A stretch of DNA of 64,000 nt from Alphaproteobacteria bacterium (GTDB lineage Bacteria; Pseudomonadota; Alphaproteobacteria; Reyranellales; Reyranellaceae), in contig JAHBYP010000004.1 of assembly GCA_019635875.1 (NCBI GenBank), positions 1-64,000 of the forward strand, given 5' to 3'. Below, in pieces: positions 34,831 through 44,358 of this stretch (positions within the stretch are counted from its first letter, which is position 1; every line of letters begins with the position of its first letter). Made by a program: the position numbers and the translations under genes. The notes beneath the pieces were generated by a model. That model had not been told where the DNA came from. It saw only the letters and a program-made list of their open reading frames with translations, and ran no database searches.

Positions 34831-37488
34831 CTACGCCGGCGCGGGCAGGAGGCCAAGCACGCGCATGTAGCCGTCGGCCATCCGCTCGAGGCTGAACGCG
34901 CGCTGCGCCCGCAGCCGTGCCTCGCGGCCCATCTCGGCGCGCAGCCCGGGTGTCGCGAGCAGCCTCTCCAGCGCGCCGGCGAGGCCGTGCGAGTCGCCGC
35001 GCGCCACGAGATGGCCGGTGACGCCGTCGACGACCTGCTCGTTCATGCCGCCGGCATCGGTGGCGACGACCGCCAGGCCATGCGCCATGGCCTCGAGCGA
35101 CGCGTTGGGACAGCCGGCCGGTTCGGCGACCAGCGCGAAGGCGTCGAGGCCGGGCAGGAATTCCTCGGCGGCGACATGGCCGAGCCAGCGCACCGGAAGA
35201 TCCGCGGCGCCGGCCCGCAGCCCGGCCGCGTAGGCCTCCTGGCCGATGTCGGGCGCGCCGCCGACCAGCAGCTCGAATTCATCGTGCCGCGCGCGCAGTC
35301 CGCGCACCGCGTCGAGCAGCTGCTCGAGCTTCTTGTCCGGCGCGATGCGGCAGAGCGTGCCGAGCTTCATGCGCGCGCCGGGCGACGGCGTCGCCGCCGG
35401 GCGCGGCGCCACGCCGTTGGGGATCACATGCACCGGGCAGCCCAGCGCTTCGGCCGCGATGGGCATCTCGCGCGCGTACTTCACCACCACGCCGTCGAGC
35501 ACGTCGCCGTAGTCGGCGGGACGCAGAAACGGCAGCGCCTTCGCCGGCGACGCGAAGTAGCGCTCGAGCGAGCGGAAATACATCTCGCCCGGGCTGACGT
35601 CGAAGATGCGATGGCCGACGGCGAGATCGCCGATGCGCAGCTTCATCTCGGTGATGGCGTTCCAGTACACGATGCTGGCGTAGCGGCCGGCGTCGGCGAC
35701 GGCGCAGGCTTGCGCGGCCAGCGCCGGAAGGTCGCGCTGGATGGCGGCGGGCATCGCGTGGATCGCGTGACCGGCGCGTTGCAGGCCCAAGGTGCCGGGG
35801 CTGGACCGTTCCCGCGTCTCGCCGACGAGGAACGCCGCGCAGCGCACGCCGCGGCGCCGCAGCTCGCCCATCAGGCGCGCCAGGCTGGATTGCGCGCCGC
35901 CGACGGCGAAGTCGTTGCACACGAAGAGGACGCCGTCCCTCGCTGTGTCGTCCGCCAGCACGCGGCGCACCAGGCTCGCGTAGCGCCGCGACATGCGCGC
36001 GGCGGAGAACTCGTCATCCACCGTCGACGCCTGACCACGACCCCTGGTGTGCAGCGCCAGGATCGCGTCGGCAAAGGCCCGCGGTTCGGCGTCGACATCG
36101 ACGAAGCTGCATTGCTTGAAGCCGCGCTCGAGCTCGTCGGCGCCGTTGGTGCGCGTTGCGACGATCGGCAGGCCGCTTCGCGCCGCCTCGATCTGCGACA
36201 GGCTCAGCCCCTCATAGGCGCTCGTCGCGAGGTACACGTCGGCCAGGCGCAGCCACGCATCGATGTCCTCGACCGGTCCGATCCAGTGGATGAATTCCTT
36301 TGCCGCCGCGCGATCGTCGCCGCGATGGCCGACGACGATGGCATGGGCATCGACGCCGGCGCGGCGCAGGCAGGCGACGATGGGCGCGATCCGGTCGAGT
36401 CGCTTCTGCGGCCGGTCGTTGGCGATGCTGAGCACGACCAGCGCGTCGGGCGCGATGGCGAGATGCTGCCGCGTGGGCGGCGTGCTTGCGCCACTCGCCG
36501 ACGCCGGGCGGTCGGCGACGCCGTTCCATGCCGTGCGCACCGGGTGCAGCCCCTCGGCGCGCGCCTGGCGCGTCACGCCCAGGGAGCAGCCGATGACCAG
36601 CCGCATGTTGCGCGCCGCCTCCGCCTGGCCCGGTGGCCAGCCCTGGCGGTCGTTGTGCAGGGTGAGAAGGCAGGGCCGCTCCAGCGCGGCCAGCGCATCG
36701 AGCGCGTCCGAGGACAGCAGGTGCAGGCTCAGCACGTCGGCGCCCCAGGCACGCAGCGCATCGCGCAGGCGGCCCATGCGTGCCGCCCCGCGTGCCGTGC
36801 CCGCGTAGGCGAGGAACGCATCGGGGCCGGCGTCGAGCGCCTCGCGCTGCGGCCTGTCGAGGACGAAGAGGCGGCTGGCGACGCGCTCGCGCGGCAGCAG
36901 CCGCGCGAGCTCGGCCGCGACCCGCTCGGCGCCGCCGACATGCAGCGAGGTGATGCAGATCGCCACCCGCGGACGCGGATCGCGCCGTGCGCCGAGTCCG
37001 CTGGCGGGCACCAGCCTGTGCGTGGCGCCGCATCGCAGGATCGCGTCCATCAGGCCGGGCGCGGCGTGCAGGTGTCGGGCCAAGGCGTCCGGCTGGCCGA
37101 CCGACACGATCGCCGGTTCCTCGAGCTGCCCGGCGCTGCCGTCGAGCCTGCCGGCCTGGCGCTCGAAGACATCGCGCCACGCACCCTCGGGCAGGCCCGA
37201 TTCATCGAGCGGTGGGCCGATCAGGGTGGCGGAGGAGGGGCCGGCGAGCCGCAGCATGGCCGGCTCCGACGGCAGCGTGCCGGCGCGCAGCAGCCAGGCG
37301 ACGCGCCCGCCCGCGATCGCGTCGGCCAGCGTGGCAAGCGGCGTGGACGATGCCTGAAGCCCGCTCTCCCGCAGACGCCGCAGCGTGCGCCGTGCCATCC
37401 ACGGCGGCTCGTCGGCGTGCCAGATGACGATCTTCGGTGGCGCGGTGGCGACGACGACGGCGGCGTTCCGCCTGAAGCCCGGCACCAT
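34831..37488 (-). CDS. Tandem two-domain GT4 glycosyltransferase
   Basis: Unusually long (885 aa). An N-terminal region (about 1-170) is followed by two complete GT-B modules. Module 1 is about 172-510 with ITSLHVGGAERVAAELARLL, the hinge SIANDRPQKRLDRIAP and YLATSAYEGLSLSQIEAARSG. Module 2 is about 530-880 with VCNDFAVGGAQSSLARLM, RIAPDKKLEQLLDAV and EPAGCPNASLEAMAHGLAVVATD. The E-x7-E motifs are present in both, so both may be active. Such fusions add two sugars in sequence or build a polysaccharide repeat. It abuts the channel gene with no gap, and no polysaccharide cluster is nearby. Confidence 0.85.
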   Translation of the reverse strand: MVPGFRRNAAVVVATAPPKIVIWHADEPPWMARRTLRRLRESGLQASSTPLATLADAIAGGRVAWLLRAGTLPSEPAMLRLAGPSSATLIGPPLDESGLPEGAWRDVFERQAGRLDGSAGQLEEPAIVSVGQPDALARHLHAAPGLMDAILRCGATHRLVPASGLGARRDPRPRVAICITSLHVGGAERVAAELARLLPRERVASRLFVLDRPQREALDAGPDAFLAYAGTARGAARMGRLRDALRAWGADVLSLHLLSSDALDALAALERPCLLTLHNDRQGWPPGQAEAARNMRLVIGCSLGVTRQARAEGLHPVRTAWNGVADRPASASGASTPPTRQHLAIAPDALVVLSIANDRPQKRLDRIAPIVACLRRAGVDAHAIVVGHRGDDRAAAKEFIHWIGPVEDIDAWLRLADVYLATSAYEGLSLSQIEAARSGLPIVATRTNGADELERGFKQCSFVDVDAEPRAFADAILALHTRGRGQASTVDDEFSAARMSRRYASLVRRVLADDTARDGVLFVCNDFAVGGAQSSLARLMGELRRRGVRCAAFLVGETRERSSPGTLGLQRAGHAIHAMPAAIQRDLPALAAQACAVADAGRYASIVYWNAITEMKLRIGDLAVGHRIFDVSPGEMYFRSLERYFASPAKALPFLRPADYGDVLDGVVVKYAREMPIAAEALGCPVHVIPNGVAPRPAATPSPGARMKLGTLCRIAPDKKLEQLLDAVRGLRARHDEFELLVGGAPDIGQEAYAAGLRAGAADLPVRWLGHVAAEEFLPGLDAFALVAEPAGCPNASLEAMAHGLAVVATDAGGMNEQVVDGVTGHLVARGDSHGLAGALERLLATPGLRAEMGREARLRAQRAFSLERMADGYMRVLGLLPAPA

Positions 37489-38616
37489 TCAGGCGGTGAC
37501 GTGGCCGCGTTGCTGCGCGACCTCGCTGATCGTCTTGACCAGCTCCGGGCGCTTGCCGGCGAGGTCGCGGAAATCGACGACGTCGAGCACGAGAAGCTCG
37601 GCGGTGTCGAGCACGGTGACCGTGGCGCTGCGCGTGCCGCCGGACAGCAGCGCCATCTCGCCGAAGAAATCGCCCGGCCCCAGCTCGGTGTCGGTGCGCC
37701 AGCCTTCGACGCGCACGCGGCCGGAGACGATGAAGTACATGCAGTCGCCGTCCTGGCCGCGCCGCATCAGCACCTTGCCGGGGCGCGCGTCGTCGATGCG
37801 CAGCAGGTGCACGATGTCGGCGATCAGATCGAGGCCGCCGTCGCGGAACAGCGGCACGCGCGCGCACAGGTCCCAGGTGCGCAGGAAGTCGCGCCGGCGC
37901 AGCTCGACCGAGAAGCCGCTGGCGAGGATGCCGGCCCACATGGCGAAGACGGCGATGCCGCTGACCATCACCACGCCCGCGACCATGCGCCCGGCCACGG
38001 TCTGCGGCGTGACATCGCCGTAACCGGTCGTCGTCAGGGTCACGATCGCCCACCACATCGCCGCGGGGATGCTGTGGAAGACCTCGGGCTGGATGTGGCG
38101 CTCCAGCACGTAGACCAGCGTCGCCGACAGCAGCAGCACGATCAGGAACACGGTGAGCACGCTGACCAGCGAGGTTCGCTGGGTGACGATCACCCGGCCG
38201 AGCATCGCCAGGCCCTCGGAGTAGCGCACGTACTTCAGCGACCAGACGATGCAGAACAGCGACTTGTCGTCGCCGGTCAGGTCGACATTGAGGCCGATGG
38301 GCATCGCCAGCATGGCCAGGAAGTCCGACAGGCCGGCGGGCGACAGGACATACCTCATCCTCGCGCGCCACGCGGGCGCCGACGATCCCTCGGGCGCCAC
38401 CCAGATGCGCACCAGCCACTCCACGACATAGATCGCGGCGACGACGAAGGCGGTGCGCGAGGTGAGCTAGTGGGCCCACTCCGGCAGACCGGACAGCGTG
38501 TAGAGCACGACGGCGACAAGGCCGGTTGTTACCGTCGCGAAGTATGCGATGCGGAATTGTCGGGCTGCTGCTGTTCGGCCGTGGCGGCTGATGATCTGGC
38601 GGATGGTCTGGCGCAC
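37489..38616 (-). pseudogene. MloK1-type cyclic-nucleotide-gated K+ channel, in-frame amber stop
   Basis: Read through one TAG codon at 38467-38469, this region encodes 375 residues, close to the length of MloK1. The 49 codons before the stop hold the first helix (FRIAYFATVTTGLVAVVLY). After the stop come S2 (AFVVAAIYVVEWLVRI), the S4/S5 region, the pore with TLTTTGYGD, S6, and a cyclic-nucleotide-binding domain (about 255-360) containing LGPGDFFGEMALLSGGTRSATV. The only start upstream is GTG 38616. An internal GTG at 38424 could make a 311-aa product that lacks S1 and part of S2. This is either a recent nonsense mutation or a sequencing error. Confidence 0.75.
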
Positions 38617-38762
38617 GCCATCAGTCTAGCGGTGAAGAGCGTGTGGATTCCACCCGCTTGACCGAATCCCGATCGCGAAGCGCCACCGCGCCGTCGCGCT
38701 GCGCGACGACCGGCTACAGCCGGTCGGTCGCGCCGCCCACCCGCGTCGCGCTGCGAAGTAGA

Positions 38763-38860
38763 GTCCTGTCCTGTCCTGTCCTGTCGTGTCGTGTCCTGTC
38801 CTGTCCTGTCCTGTCGTGTCGTGTCGTGTCGTGTCGTGTCGTGTCCTGTCCTGTCCTGTC
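38763..38860. repeat. Pentanucleotide microsatellite GTCCT/GTCGT
   Basis: Nineteen perfect 5-bp units plus GTC. The order is four GTCCT, two GTCGT, four GTCCT, six GTCGT and three GTCCT. It sits in the divergent gap between the channel gene and the NEW3 gene. Confidence 0.97.
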
Positions 38861-38864
38861 AGCC

Positions 38865-38898
38865 GTCCCCGCGACGTCCCTGCGGACGTCCCGGGGAC
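38865..38898. repeat. Strong hairpin beside the microsatellite
   Basis: GTCCCCG pairs with CGGGGAC and the inner GACGTCC with GGACGTC around a CTGC loop, with single-base bulges. No T-run follows, so a regulatory or recombinational hairpin is more likely than a terminator. The remainder of the 439-nt gap (38617-39055) shows nothing else. Confidence 0.6.
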
Positions 38899-39055
38899 GT
38901 CTACGCAACCGATAATGTGATGCCTTTTCAATGCGACGACGTCGCGTCAGCCCCTTGACGGGAGGGTGGCGGACCGGCCATTTGAGCGGCGGTCCGGCGC
39001 TTCGGAGAGGGGCGCCGGGCATCCCATCGACTGCGCTCCACAGACGGACCCCATC

Positions 39056-40228
39056 ATGCGCCGCGCACTCGTGCTTCTCGTATCCCTGCTGTCGCTCACC
39101 ATCCTGCCCGTTCTCGCCGCCGAACCGCCGGCGCAGCCACCAGTGAAGGGACTGTGGCTGCTGACGGAGTATCCCTCGACCGTCGCCAAGCCGGGCGAGA
39201 TCACCACCGTGAAGCTCAAGCTGCAGAACGCCGGCTTGGCGCCGGAAGTGCTGGCACTGTCGGTCGCCGACGTGCCGCAGGGCTGGAAGGTCGACATCCT
39301 GGGCGGCGGCCAGGTGGTCGGCGCGGCGATGCCGGCGATCAACGAATCGGTGACGCTGAACCTGCGCCTGGAGCTGCCGGCCGACACCGCGCCCGGCACC
39401 TATCCGGTCACCGTCGCCGCCAAGGGCGCCGCCAGCAGCGCCGAGTTGAAGCTGGCGATCACCGTGGGCGGCGACGTCGCCGCCAAGCTGTCGATGAAGA
39501 CGCGGCTGCCGGCGCTGCGCGGCACGCCCAAGTCGAGCTTCGAGTACACCTTCACGGTGTCCAACGATTCGGGCAAGGACCTCGTGGTGCGCTTCGCCGC
39601 CGAGGGGCCGCGCGGCTTCCAGCCGACCTTCACCGAGGCCTATGGCAGCAACGAGATCAACCAGATCCCGATCGAGGCCGGCCAGAACAAGGACATCAAG
39701 GTGCGCGTCGGCCTGCCGCGCGACGTCGCCGCCGGCGACTACACCGTGCGCGTGCGCGCCACGGCCGAGAACGTCACGGCGGAAGCGCCGGTCACGCTGC
39801 AGATCGTCGGCACGCCGACGCTGCGCGTCTCGGGCCGCGACGGAAGGCTGAGCGGCGCGGCAGAGGCGGGCACCGCCTCGCCGGTGGTGATGGTGGTCAG
39901 CAACGAGGGCAGCGCGGTGGCCGACGACATCGAGCTCACCGGCTCGCTGCCGTCGGGCTGGACGGTCGAGTTCGAGCCCAGGCTGATCGACAAGCTGCCG
40001 CCGGGCGAGAAGAAGGAAGTCGTGGCGCAGATCAAGCCCACGGCCAAGGCGCTGGCCGGCGACTACATCGCCACGCTGCGCGCCGCGGCCAAGGCCGGCG
40101 ACTCGGCGTCGGCCGATTTCCGCATCGCCGTCACCACCTCGACCCTGTGGGGCATCGTCGGCGTCGGCGTGATCGCCGTGGCCCTGCTGGTGCTGGTCGG
40201 CGCCGTGGCGCGATTCGGGCGCCGATGA
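39056..40228 (+). CDS. NEW3-domain exported protein with C-terminal membrane anchor
   Basis: Protein of 390 aa. The signal peptide ends at VLAA near 22. Three Ig-like NPCBM-associated (NEW3) repeats follow: [43 protein letters not shown] and [25 protein letters not shown] single helix ([20 protein letters not shown]) sits near the C terminus with a short basic tail, so most of the protein is periplasmic. An ABC ATPase and a permease follow 13 nt later. NEW3 proteins of this kind recur next to ABC-2 type exporters, and a role as a periplasmic subunit is inferred. A TPP-like enzyme fold is not present. Confidence 0.82.
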   Translation: MRRALVLLVSLLSLTILPVLAAEPPAQPPVKGLWLLTEYPSTVAKPGEITTVKLKLQNAGLAPEVLALSVADVPQGWKVDILGGGQVVGAAMPAINESVTLNLRLELPADTAPGTYPVTVAAKGAASSAELKLAITVGGDVAAKLSMKTRLPALRGTPKSSFEYTFTVSNDSGKDLVVRFAAEGPRGFQPTFTEAYGSNEINQIPIEAGQNKDIKVRVGLPRDVAAGDYTVRVRATAENVTAEAPVTLQIVGTPTLRVSGRDGRLSGAAEAGTASPVVMVVSNEGSAVADDIELTGSLPSGWTVEFEPRLIDKLPPGEKKEVVAQIKPTAKALAGDYIATLRAAAKAGDSASADFRIAVTTSTLWGIVGVGVIAVALLVLVGAVARFGRR

Positions 40229-40241
40229 GCCGGGGCCGCCG

Positions 40242-41189
40242 ATGAGCGAAGACCTCGTCATCGAGGCACGCGGGCTGACGCGGCGCTACGGCCGCGGGCC
40301 CGCCCTGGCCGTCGACCACATCGACCTCGACATCAGGCGCGGCGAGATCTTCGGCCTGCTCGGGCCCAACGGCGCGGGCAAGACGACGACCATCCTGATG
40401 ATCCTCGGCCTGACCGAATCGACCGAGGGCACCGTCACGGTGCTCGGCCACGACCCGCTGCGCGAGCCGCTGGAGGTCAAGCGCCGCGTCGGCTACCTGC
40501 CCGACGCGGTCGGCTTCTACGACAATCTCAGCGCGCGCGAGAACCTGATCTACACCGCGCGGCTGGCCGGCATCGCCAAGGCCGAGGCCAGGGCGCGCAT
40601 CGAGGAATCGATCGAGCGGGTGCGTCTGTCCGACGTGATCGACCAGCGCGTCGCCACCTACTCGCGCGGCATGCGCCAGCGGCTGGGCCTGGCCGAGATC
40701 CTGATGAAGCGCGCCGAGATCGCCATCCTCGACGAGCCGACCTCGGGCCTCGATCCGCACGCCACGCTGGAGCTGCTCGACATGATCCGCGGCCTGAAGG
40801 CCGACGGCGTGGCGGTGATCATCTCCTCGCACCTGCTCGATCGCGTGCAGAGCGTGTGCGATCGCGTCGCCCTGTTCAGCAAGGGCAGGCTGGCGATGCA
40901 GGGCACGGTGGGCGAGCTGGGCCGCGAGGTGCTGGGCGTGCACCACGACCTGCTGGTCGAGGGCGATGCCGCCGACCTCGCCGAGCGCCTGCGCAAGGTC
41001 GAGGGCGTCACCGCCGTCGAGCCGACCGAGGGTCGCGCGCTGAAGGTCCTCGCCGACCGCGACGTGACGGCGGAGATCGCCGCCGCCACCGTGCGCGACG
41101 GCGGCCGTCTGCGCCAGCTCCGGTCCATCGAGCCCAGCCTCGAGGCGATCTACGAGCGCTATTTCGCGGGAGAGAAGCATGCGGCGTAG
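40242..41189 (+). CDS. ABC-2 type transporter ATPase
   Basis: Protein of 315 aa. Walker [10 protein letters not shown] is near 41-49, the signature [13 protein letters not shown] near 141, Walker [12 protein letters not shown] near 163-173, and the switch His in [10 protein letters not shown]. The C-terminal 90 residues form the extension common in CcmA/NatA-like ATPases. It overlaps the permease gene by 11 nt. It energises the adjacent permease; cargo unknown. Confidence 0.92.
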   Translation: MSEDLVIEARGLTRRYGRGPALAVDHIDLDIRRGEIFGLLGPNGAGKTTTILMILGLTESTEGTVTVLGHDPLREPLEVKRRVGYLPDAVGFYDNLSARENLIYTARLAGIAKAEARARIEESIERVRLSDVIDQRVATYSRGMRQRLGLAEILMKRAEIAILDEPTSGLDPHATLELLDMIRGLKADGVAVIISSHLLDRVQSVCDRVALFSKGRLAMQGTVGELGREVLGVHHDLLVEGDAADLAERLRKVEGVTAVEPTEGRALKVLADRDVTAEIAAATVRDGGRLRQLRSIEPSLEAIYERYFAGEKHAA

Positions 41190-42174
41190 CGGCTCGCCCT
41201 TCACCGGCACCGCCGCGGTGTTCGCCAAGGAATACGCCGACCATCTCGGCAGCGCGCGCATGCGCGTGATCGAGGCGTTGGTCGTGATCGTCGGCGTGGT
41301 CGTGGTCTGGGTCGCCATGCGCGACCTGAAGGACAAGGTCACCCAGGACCAGTTCATCTTCCTGCGGCTGTTCACCTACGCGCCCGAGCACCAGCCGATC
41401 AACTTCGCCGGGCTGCTGACCTTCCTGATCCCGCTGGTCGCCATCGGCCTGGGCTTCGACGCCATCAACGGCGAGTTCAACCGCCGCACCATGAGCCGCG
41501 TGCTGTCGCAGCCGATCTATCGCGACGCGCTGCTGATCGGCAAGTTCCTCGCCGGCCTGGCGACCTTGGCCACCGGCCTGATCGCGCTGTGGCTGCTGGT
41601 GATGGGCGGCGGGCTGATCGTGCTGGGCGTGCCGCCCGGCGGCGAGGAGGTGGCGCGCGGCCTGGCCTTCCTGTTCGTCGCCACGGCCTATGGCGGCGTC
41701 TGGCTGGCGATCGCCATGCTGTGCTCGGTCCTGTTCCGCTCGGCCGCCACCTCGGCGCTCACGGCGCTCGGCATCTGGTTGTTCTTCTCCTTCCTCTGGC
41801 CGGTGATCGCGCCGGCGATCTTCGACGGCATCCTGCCGATGATCGCGCCGCAGCGCGTGCTCGCCGGCGGCGCCACGGCCGACGACGTCGCCGGCCTGCT
41901 CGACGTGCAGCAGCTGATCATGCGCTTGTCGCCCACGGTCGTGTTCCAGGAGGCGTGGCTCGGCGTTTTCAGCCCCGACCAGTTCAGCGACCAGCAGATC
42001 ATGCGCATCCGGCTCGACCCGCGCCTGGGCCACCGCGTCATTCCCGGCGCGCCGCTCAGCTTCGGCCAGAGCCTGCTGATGGTCTGGCCGCAATTCACCT
42101 TCATGGTGGCTGGCGCCATCGTGATCTTCACGCTGGGCTACATCTCGTTCCAGCGCCAGGAGGTCAGGGCGTAG
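41179..42174 (+). CDS. ABC-2 type transporter permease
   Basis: Protein of 331 aa with six or seven hydrophobic segments. [16 protein letters not shown] at the N terminus, [34 protein letters not shown] and the large periplasmic loop (about 225-300) fit the NosY/ABC-2 permease layout. It is translationally coupled to the ATPase (11-nt overlap). The NEW3 protein, ATPase and permease form a three-gene operon that ends at a family-C repeat. Confidence 0.88.
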   Translation: MRRSGSPFTGTAAVFAKEYADHLGSARMRVIEALVVIVGVVVVWVAMRDLKDKVTQDQFIFLRLFTYAPEHQPINFAGLLTFLIPLVAIGLGFDAINGEFNRRTMSRVLSQPIYRDALLIGKFLAGLATLATGLIALWLLVMGGGLIVLGVPPGGEEVARGLAFLFVATAYGGVWLAIAMLCSVLFRSAATSALTALGIWLFFSFLWPVIAPAIFDGILPMIAPQRVLAGGATADDVAGLLDVQQLIMRLSPTVVFQEAWLGVFSPDQFSDQQIMRIRLDPRLGHRVIPGAPLSFGQSLLMVWPQFTFMVAGAIVIFTLGYISFQRQEVRA

Positions 42175-42186
42175 CGTTCGCTCGTC

Positions 42187-42289
42187 GTCATCCTGAGCGC
42201 AGCGAAGGATCTCGCGGTAGCGCGCACGCGCACCATCGACGGTGTCTGACCGCGAAAGTGCGAGATCCTTCGCTGCGCTCAGGATGACA
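42187..42289. repeat. Dispersed repeat family C, copy 5 (long form)
   Basis: Arms GTCATCCTGAGCGCAGCGAA and complement, extended by AGGATCTCGC / GCGAGATCCT, around a variable centre. It lies between convergent stops (42174 and 42313). Confidence 0.9.
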
Positions 42290-42312
42290 GTGGCGTTTGA
42301 TCAGCCGCGCGC

Positions 42313-42783
42313 TCAGTCGAGGTCGTCGGTCGTGATCAGCACCGAGTCGTCCGGCTCGACGGCGCCCGCGAGGAACTTGCGCCGGGCCTCCTGTTCGATC
42401 GCGTTTCGGTTGGCCTCGAACGTCTTCAGCTTGTCCTTGCGCTCGGGCTTGTAGTGGTCGTCGAGCGCTTCGCGGGTGATGGCGCACAGCACGCGCCGCG
42501 TGCCGTCGTCGCCCCAGAAGCGCACGGCCTCGTTGATGCTGTCGTAGCGCGGCTGCGGATCGGGGAAGTTCAGCACGCGCGCGTCGAGCAGGCCGAGCAC
42601 GCCCAGGATGCTGAGCGCCGATGACAGCTGGATGTCCTTCTCGCCGTTCTCGAAGCGCGAGATGGTCGGCGTGCTGACCTCGGCGAGCTGCGCCAGGCGC
42701 CGTTGCGTCAGGTTCTGCGCCCTGCGCCGCGCCCGTGCCTCTTCGACAAGAGCCGTCCAATTGAGGCGAAACTGCCCTGCCAT
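42313..42783 (-). CDS. HipB-like antitoxin: XRE domain fused to DUF1488
   Basis: Protein of 156 aa. Residues about 12-68 are an XRE helix-turn-helix (LTQRRLAQLAEVSTPTISRFENGEKD). Residues about 70-115 match the DUF1488 pattern (NFPDPQPRYDSINEAVRFWGDDG then LCAITREALDDHY). The tail is charged. Its start lies 76 nt inside the 3' end of the HipA-like gene, so the antitoxin is translated after the toxin, the reverse of the usual hipBA order. The XRE part should bind the shared promoter; the DUF1488 part may contact the kinase. Confidence 0.82.
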   Translation of the reverse strand: MAGQFRLNWTALVEEARARRRAQNLTQRRLAQLAEVSTPTISRFENGEKDIQLSSALSILGVLGLLDARVLNFPDPQPRYDSINEAVRFWGDDGTRRVLCAITREALDDHYKPERKDKLKTFEANRNAIEQEARRKFLAGAVEPDDSVLITTDDLD

Positions 42784-43952
42784 CGCTTCTCCATCAGGCC
42801 GATCAGGTCGCGCTTGAGCCGGGCCGCGCCGTGGTCGGCGGCCCTGATCGCGGCGATCGCCGCGGCCATGCGTTCACCGAGATCCTCGACCGCGCTCAGG
42901 ATCGCCGGCTCGGCGAGCCCGAAGCCCGCGCCCAGCGCCGCCACGTGCTTGGGCATCAGGTTGCCGAGCGTCAGGTTCTTCGCGCCGCCGACGCCCAGCG
43001 CGATGGTGCGGTAGCCGTAATTCGCGGCGGCGATCAGGTCGTAGCCCGGCGTCAGCCGCAAGCCGTCGCGCGTGTGCAGCATGGCGAAGTTCTTGAGATG
43101 CGCGTCCGTGTTGCCGGTCAGCAGGCAGGCGAGGATGCGGCGGAACAGGCGATCCGCCTCGACCGGCAGGCAGCCCGGCGTGGTGCGGATGAAGGCGCCC
43201 ATCTCCTCGTAGGCGCCCTCGTACTTGTCGTCGCCCGAACGGCGGCCAAGCAGCTGGTTGAACTCCTCGAAGTGCAGCCTGCGCACGCCGCCGCGGCCGA
43301 CGCGACGGTCGAAGCGCCGCACGATCAGGGCGGGCTCGCCGACCCCATCGACTTCGCCGATCGTCATTTCGACGACCTGGTCGCGCGGCAGCAGCTCGGC
43401 GGTGGCCAGGGTGGTGAGAAGCTCGAGCTCGACGACGTCGCCCAGCCGGCCCGATGCCAGCTTGGCGATATGCGTGCTGATCTCGCCCAGCCCGGCCGGG
43501 CGCAACCGCCGGCCATCCCGTACGACCATCAGCTTGCGCTGCACGCCCGACAGCGAGGCGCGGCTGCGCAGCGCCGCTTCGACGACCTCGTCGCCCGAGG
43601 TCAACGTGCCGTCGGATCGCGCGTCGGGATCGACGACGGAGACGGCGCCGGCGAGATCGCGGCCGAAGCCGATCAGCAGGGCGAGCTTGTCGTCGGGCGA
43701 CACACCCAGCGCCCGCGCCTGGGCGGCGAGCAGCCAGCCCTCGGCCGTGAGGTTGTCGAAGAACGGGTGAAGCCCGCCATCCTGCACGAAGGGCTGCGCG
43801 CGCAGCGGCAATGTGTGGGACACCGGCCGGGCCTGCGCCGCGCCGAGATAGGTGCTGTCGTAGGTGAACGTGCAGCGGCCGCCCGGATCGCGGCTCAGCG
43901 TGCCGGCGAAGACGTCGTCGTAGTAGACATTGCCCCAGCGAGGCGTAGCCAC
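42708..43952 (-). CDS. HipA-family serine/threonine kinase toxin
   Basis: Protein of 414 aa with N-terminal HipA-N1 features (DVFAGTLSRDPGGRCTFTYDSTYL, FFDNLTAEGW). The Ser/Gly-loop LSGVQRK at 134-140 is the autophosphorylation-loop position. The catalytic motif TGNTDAHLKNF has Asp283, and TPGYDLI has the metal-binding Asp305. All kinase residues visible are intact. Classical HipA phosphorylates glutamyl-tRNA synthetase and causes dormancy; whether this one does is unknown. GTG 43952 follows GGAG at seven bases. The AT-rich upstream gap holds a dyad that could be the autoregulatory site. Confidence 0.88.
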   Translation of the reverse strand: MATPRWGNVYYDDVFAGTLSRDPGGRCTFTYDSTYLGAAQARPVSHTLPLRAQPFVQDGGLHPFFDNLTAEGWLLAAQARALGVSPDDKLALLIGFGRDLAGAVSVVDPDARSDGTLTSGDEVVEAALRSRASLSGVQRKLMVVRDGRRLRPAGLGEISTHIAKLASGRLGDVVELELLTTLATAELLPRDQVVEMTIGEVDGVGEPALIVRRFDRRVGRGGVRRLHFEEFNQLLGRRSGDDKYEGAYEEMGAFIRTTPGCLPVEADRLFRRILACLLTGNTDAHLKNFAMLHTRDGLRLTPGYDLIAAANYGYRTIALGVGGAKNLTLGNLMPKHVAALGAGFGLAEPAILSAVEDLGERMAAAIAAIRAADHGAARLKRDLIGLMEKRWQGSFASIGRLLSKRHGRGAGRRT

Positions 43953-43992
43953 ACAAACTCCGTTTTATACATCTTCTCCAGTATCATATTCT

Positions 43993-44008
43993 ATAAAGCA
44001 TGTTTTAT
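43993..44008. promoter_or_regulatory. Candidate HipB operator
   Basis: ATAAAGCATGTTTTAT is a 16-bp near-palindrome (7 of 8 pairs) 41 nt upstream of the HipA start, in an AT-rich gap that would also contain the promoter. Confidence 0.4.
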
Positions 44009-44034
44009 CAAATCGTCGGTTCTCAGCTGCCGCC

Positions 44035-44343
44035 CTACGACATGGCTTTGCGCACCATGTCGACCAGCTTGAAGCCGAGGAGCATGGTGAGCGGTGCGGT
44101 GACGAGGCAGCCGATGATCAGGCCGACGGTGGCCGCGGTGGTCGAGCGCGTCTGCTGCGTCAGGCTGTAGTACAGCGCGCTCACCCACGATCCGGTCAAC
44201 GGGATCACGACGCAGATCGCCACGAGCCCAATGGTGATCTGGGCGAACACGAAGGGAAAGTCCTTGTCGAACCGCGTCAGCGCCGCCGCCGCCGCGAAGG
44301 CGACCAGCAGCAGGACGGGGAAGAGCCACCAGGGGATTCTCAT
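44035..44343 (-). CDS. Small membrane protein downstream of uraD-uraH fusion
   Basis: Protein of 102 aa with three hydrophobic stretches: WWLFPVLLLVAFAAAA, FAQITIGLVAICVVIPL and TVGLIIGCLVTAPLTMLLGF. No family recognised. It begins 15 nt after the urate-pathway gene, so the two are likely co-transcribed. The position suggests, but does not show, a link to purine metabolism. Confidence 0.65.
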   Translation of the reverse strand: MRIPWWLFPVLLLVAFAAAAALTRFDKDFPFVFAQITIGLVAICVVIPLTGSWVSALYYSLTQQTRSTTAATVGLIIGCLVTAPLTMLLGFKLVDMVRKAMS

Positions 44344-44358
44344 GCCGGACTCTGTAAC

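Noticed and set aside
34987..38661. An open frame of more than 1200 codons on the + strand opposite the glycosyltransferase and channel genes
   Set aside because: It is purely antisense to two genes with clear family motifs. Its translation is Arg/Ala/Gly/Asp-rich with no domains. High GC removes stop codons from antisense frames.
38626..38931. Minus-strand ORF across the microsatellite with pentapeptide repeats (TGQDR/TRHDT)
   Set aside because: The repeats follow from the 5-bp DNA period in any frame. Flanking residues have no coding character.
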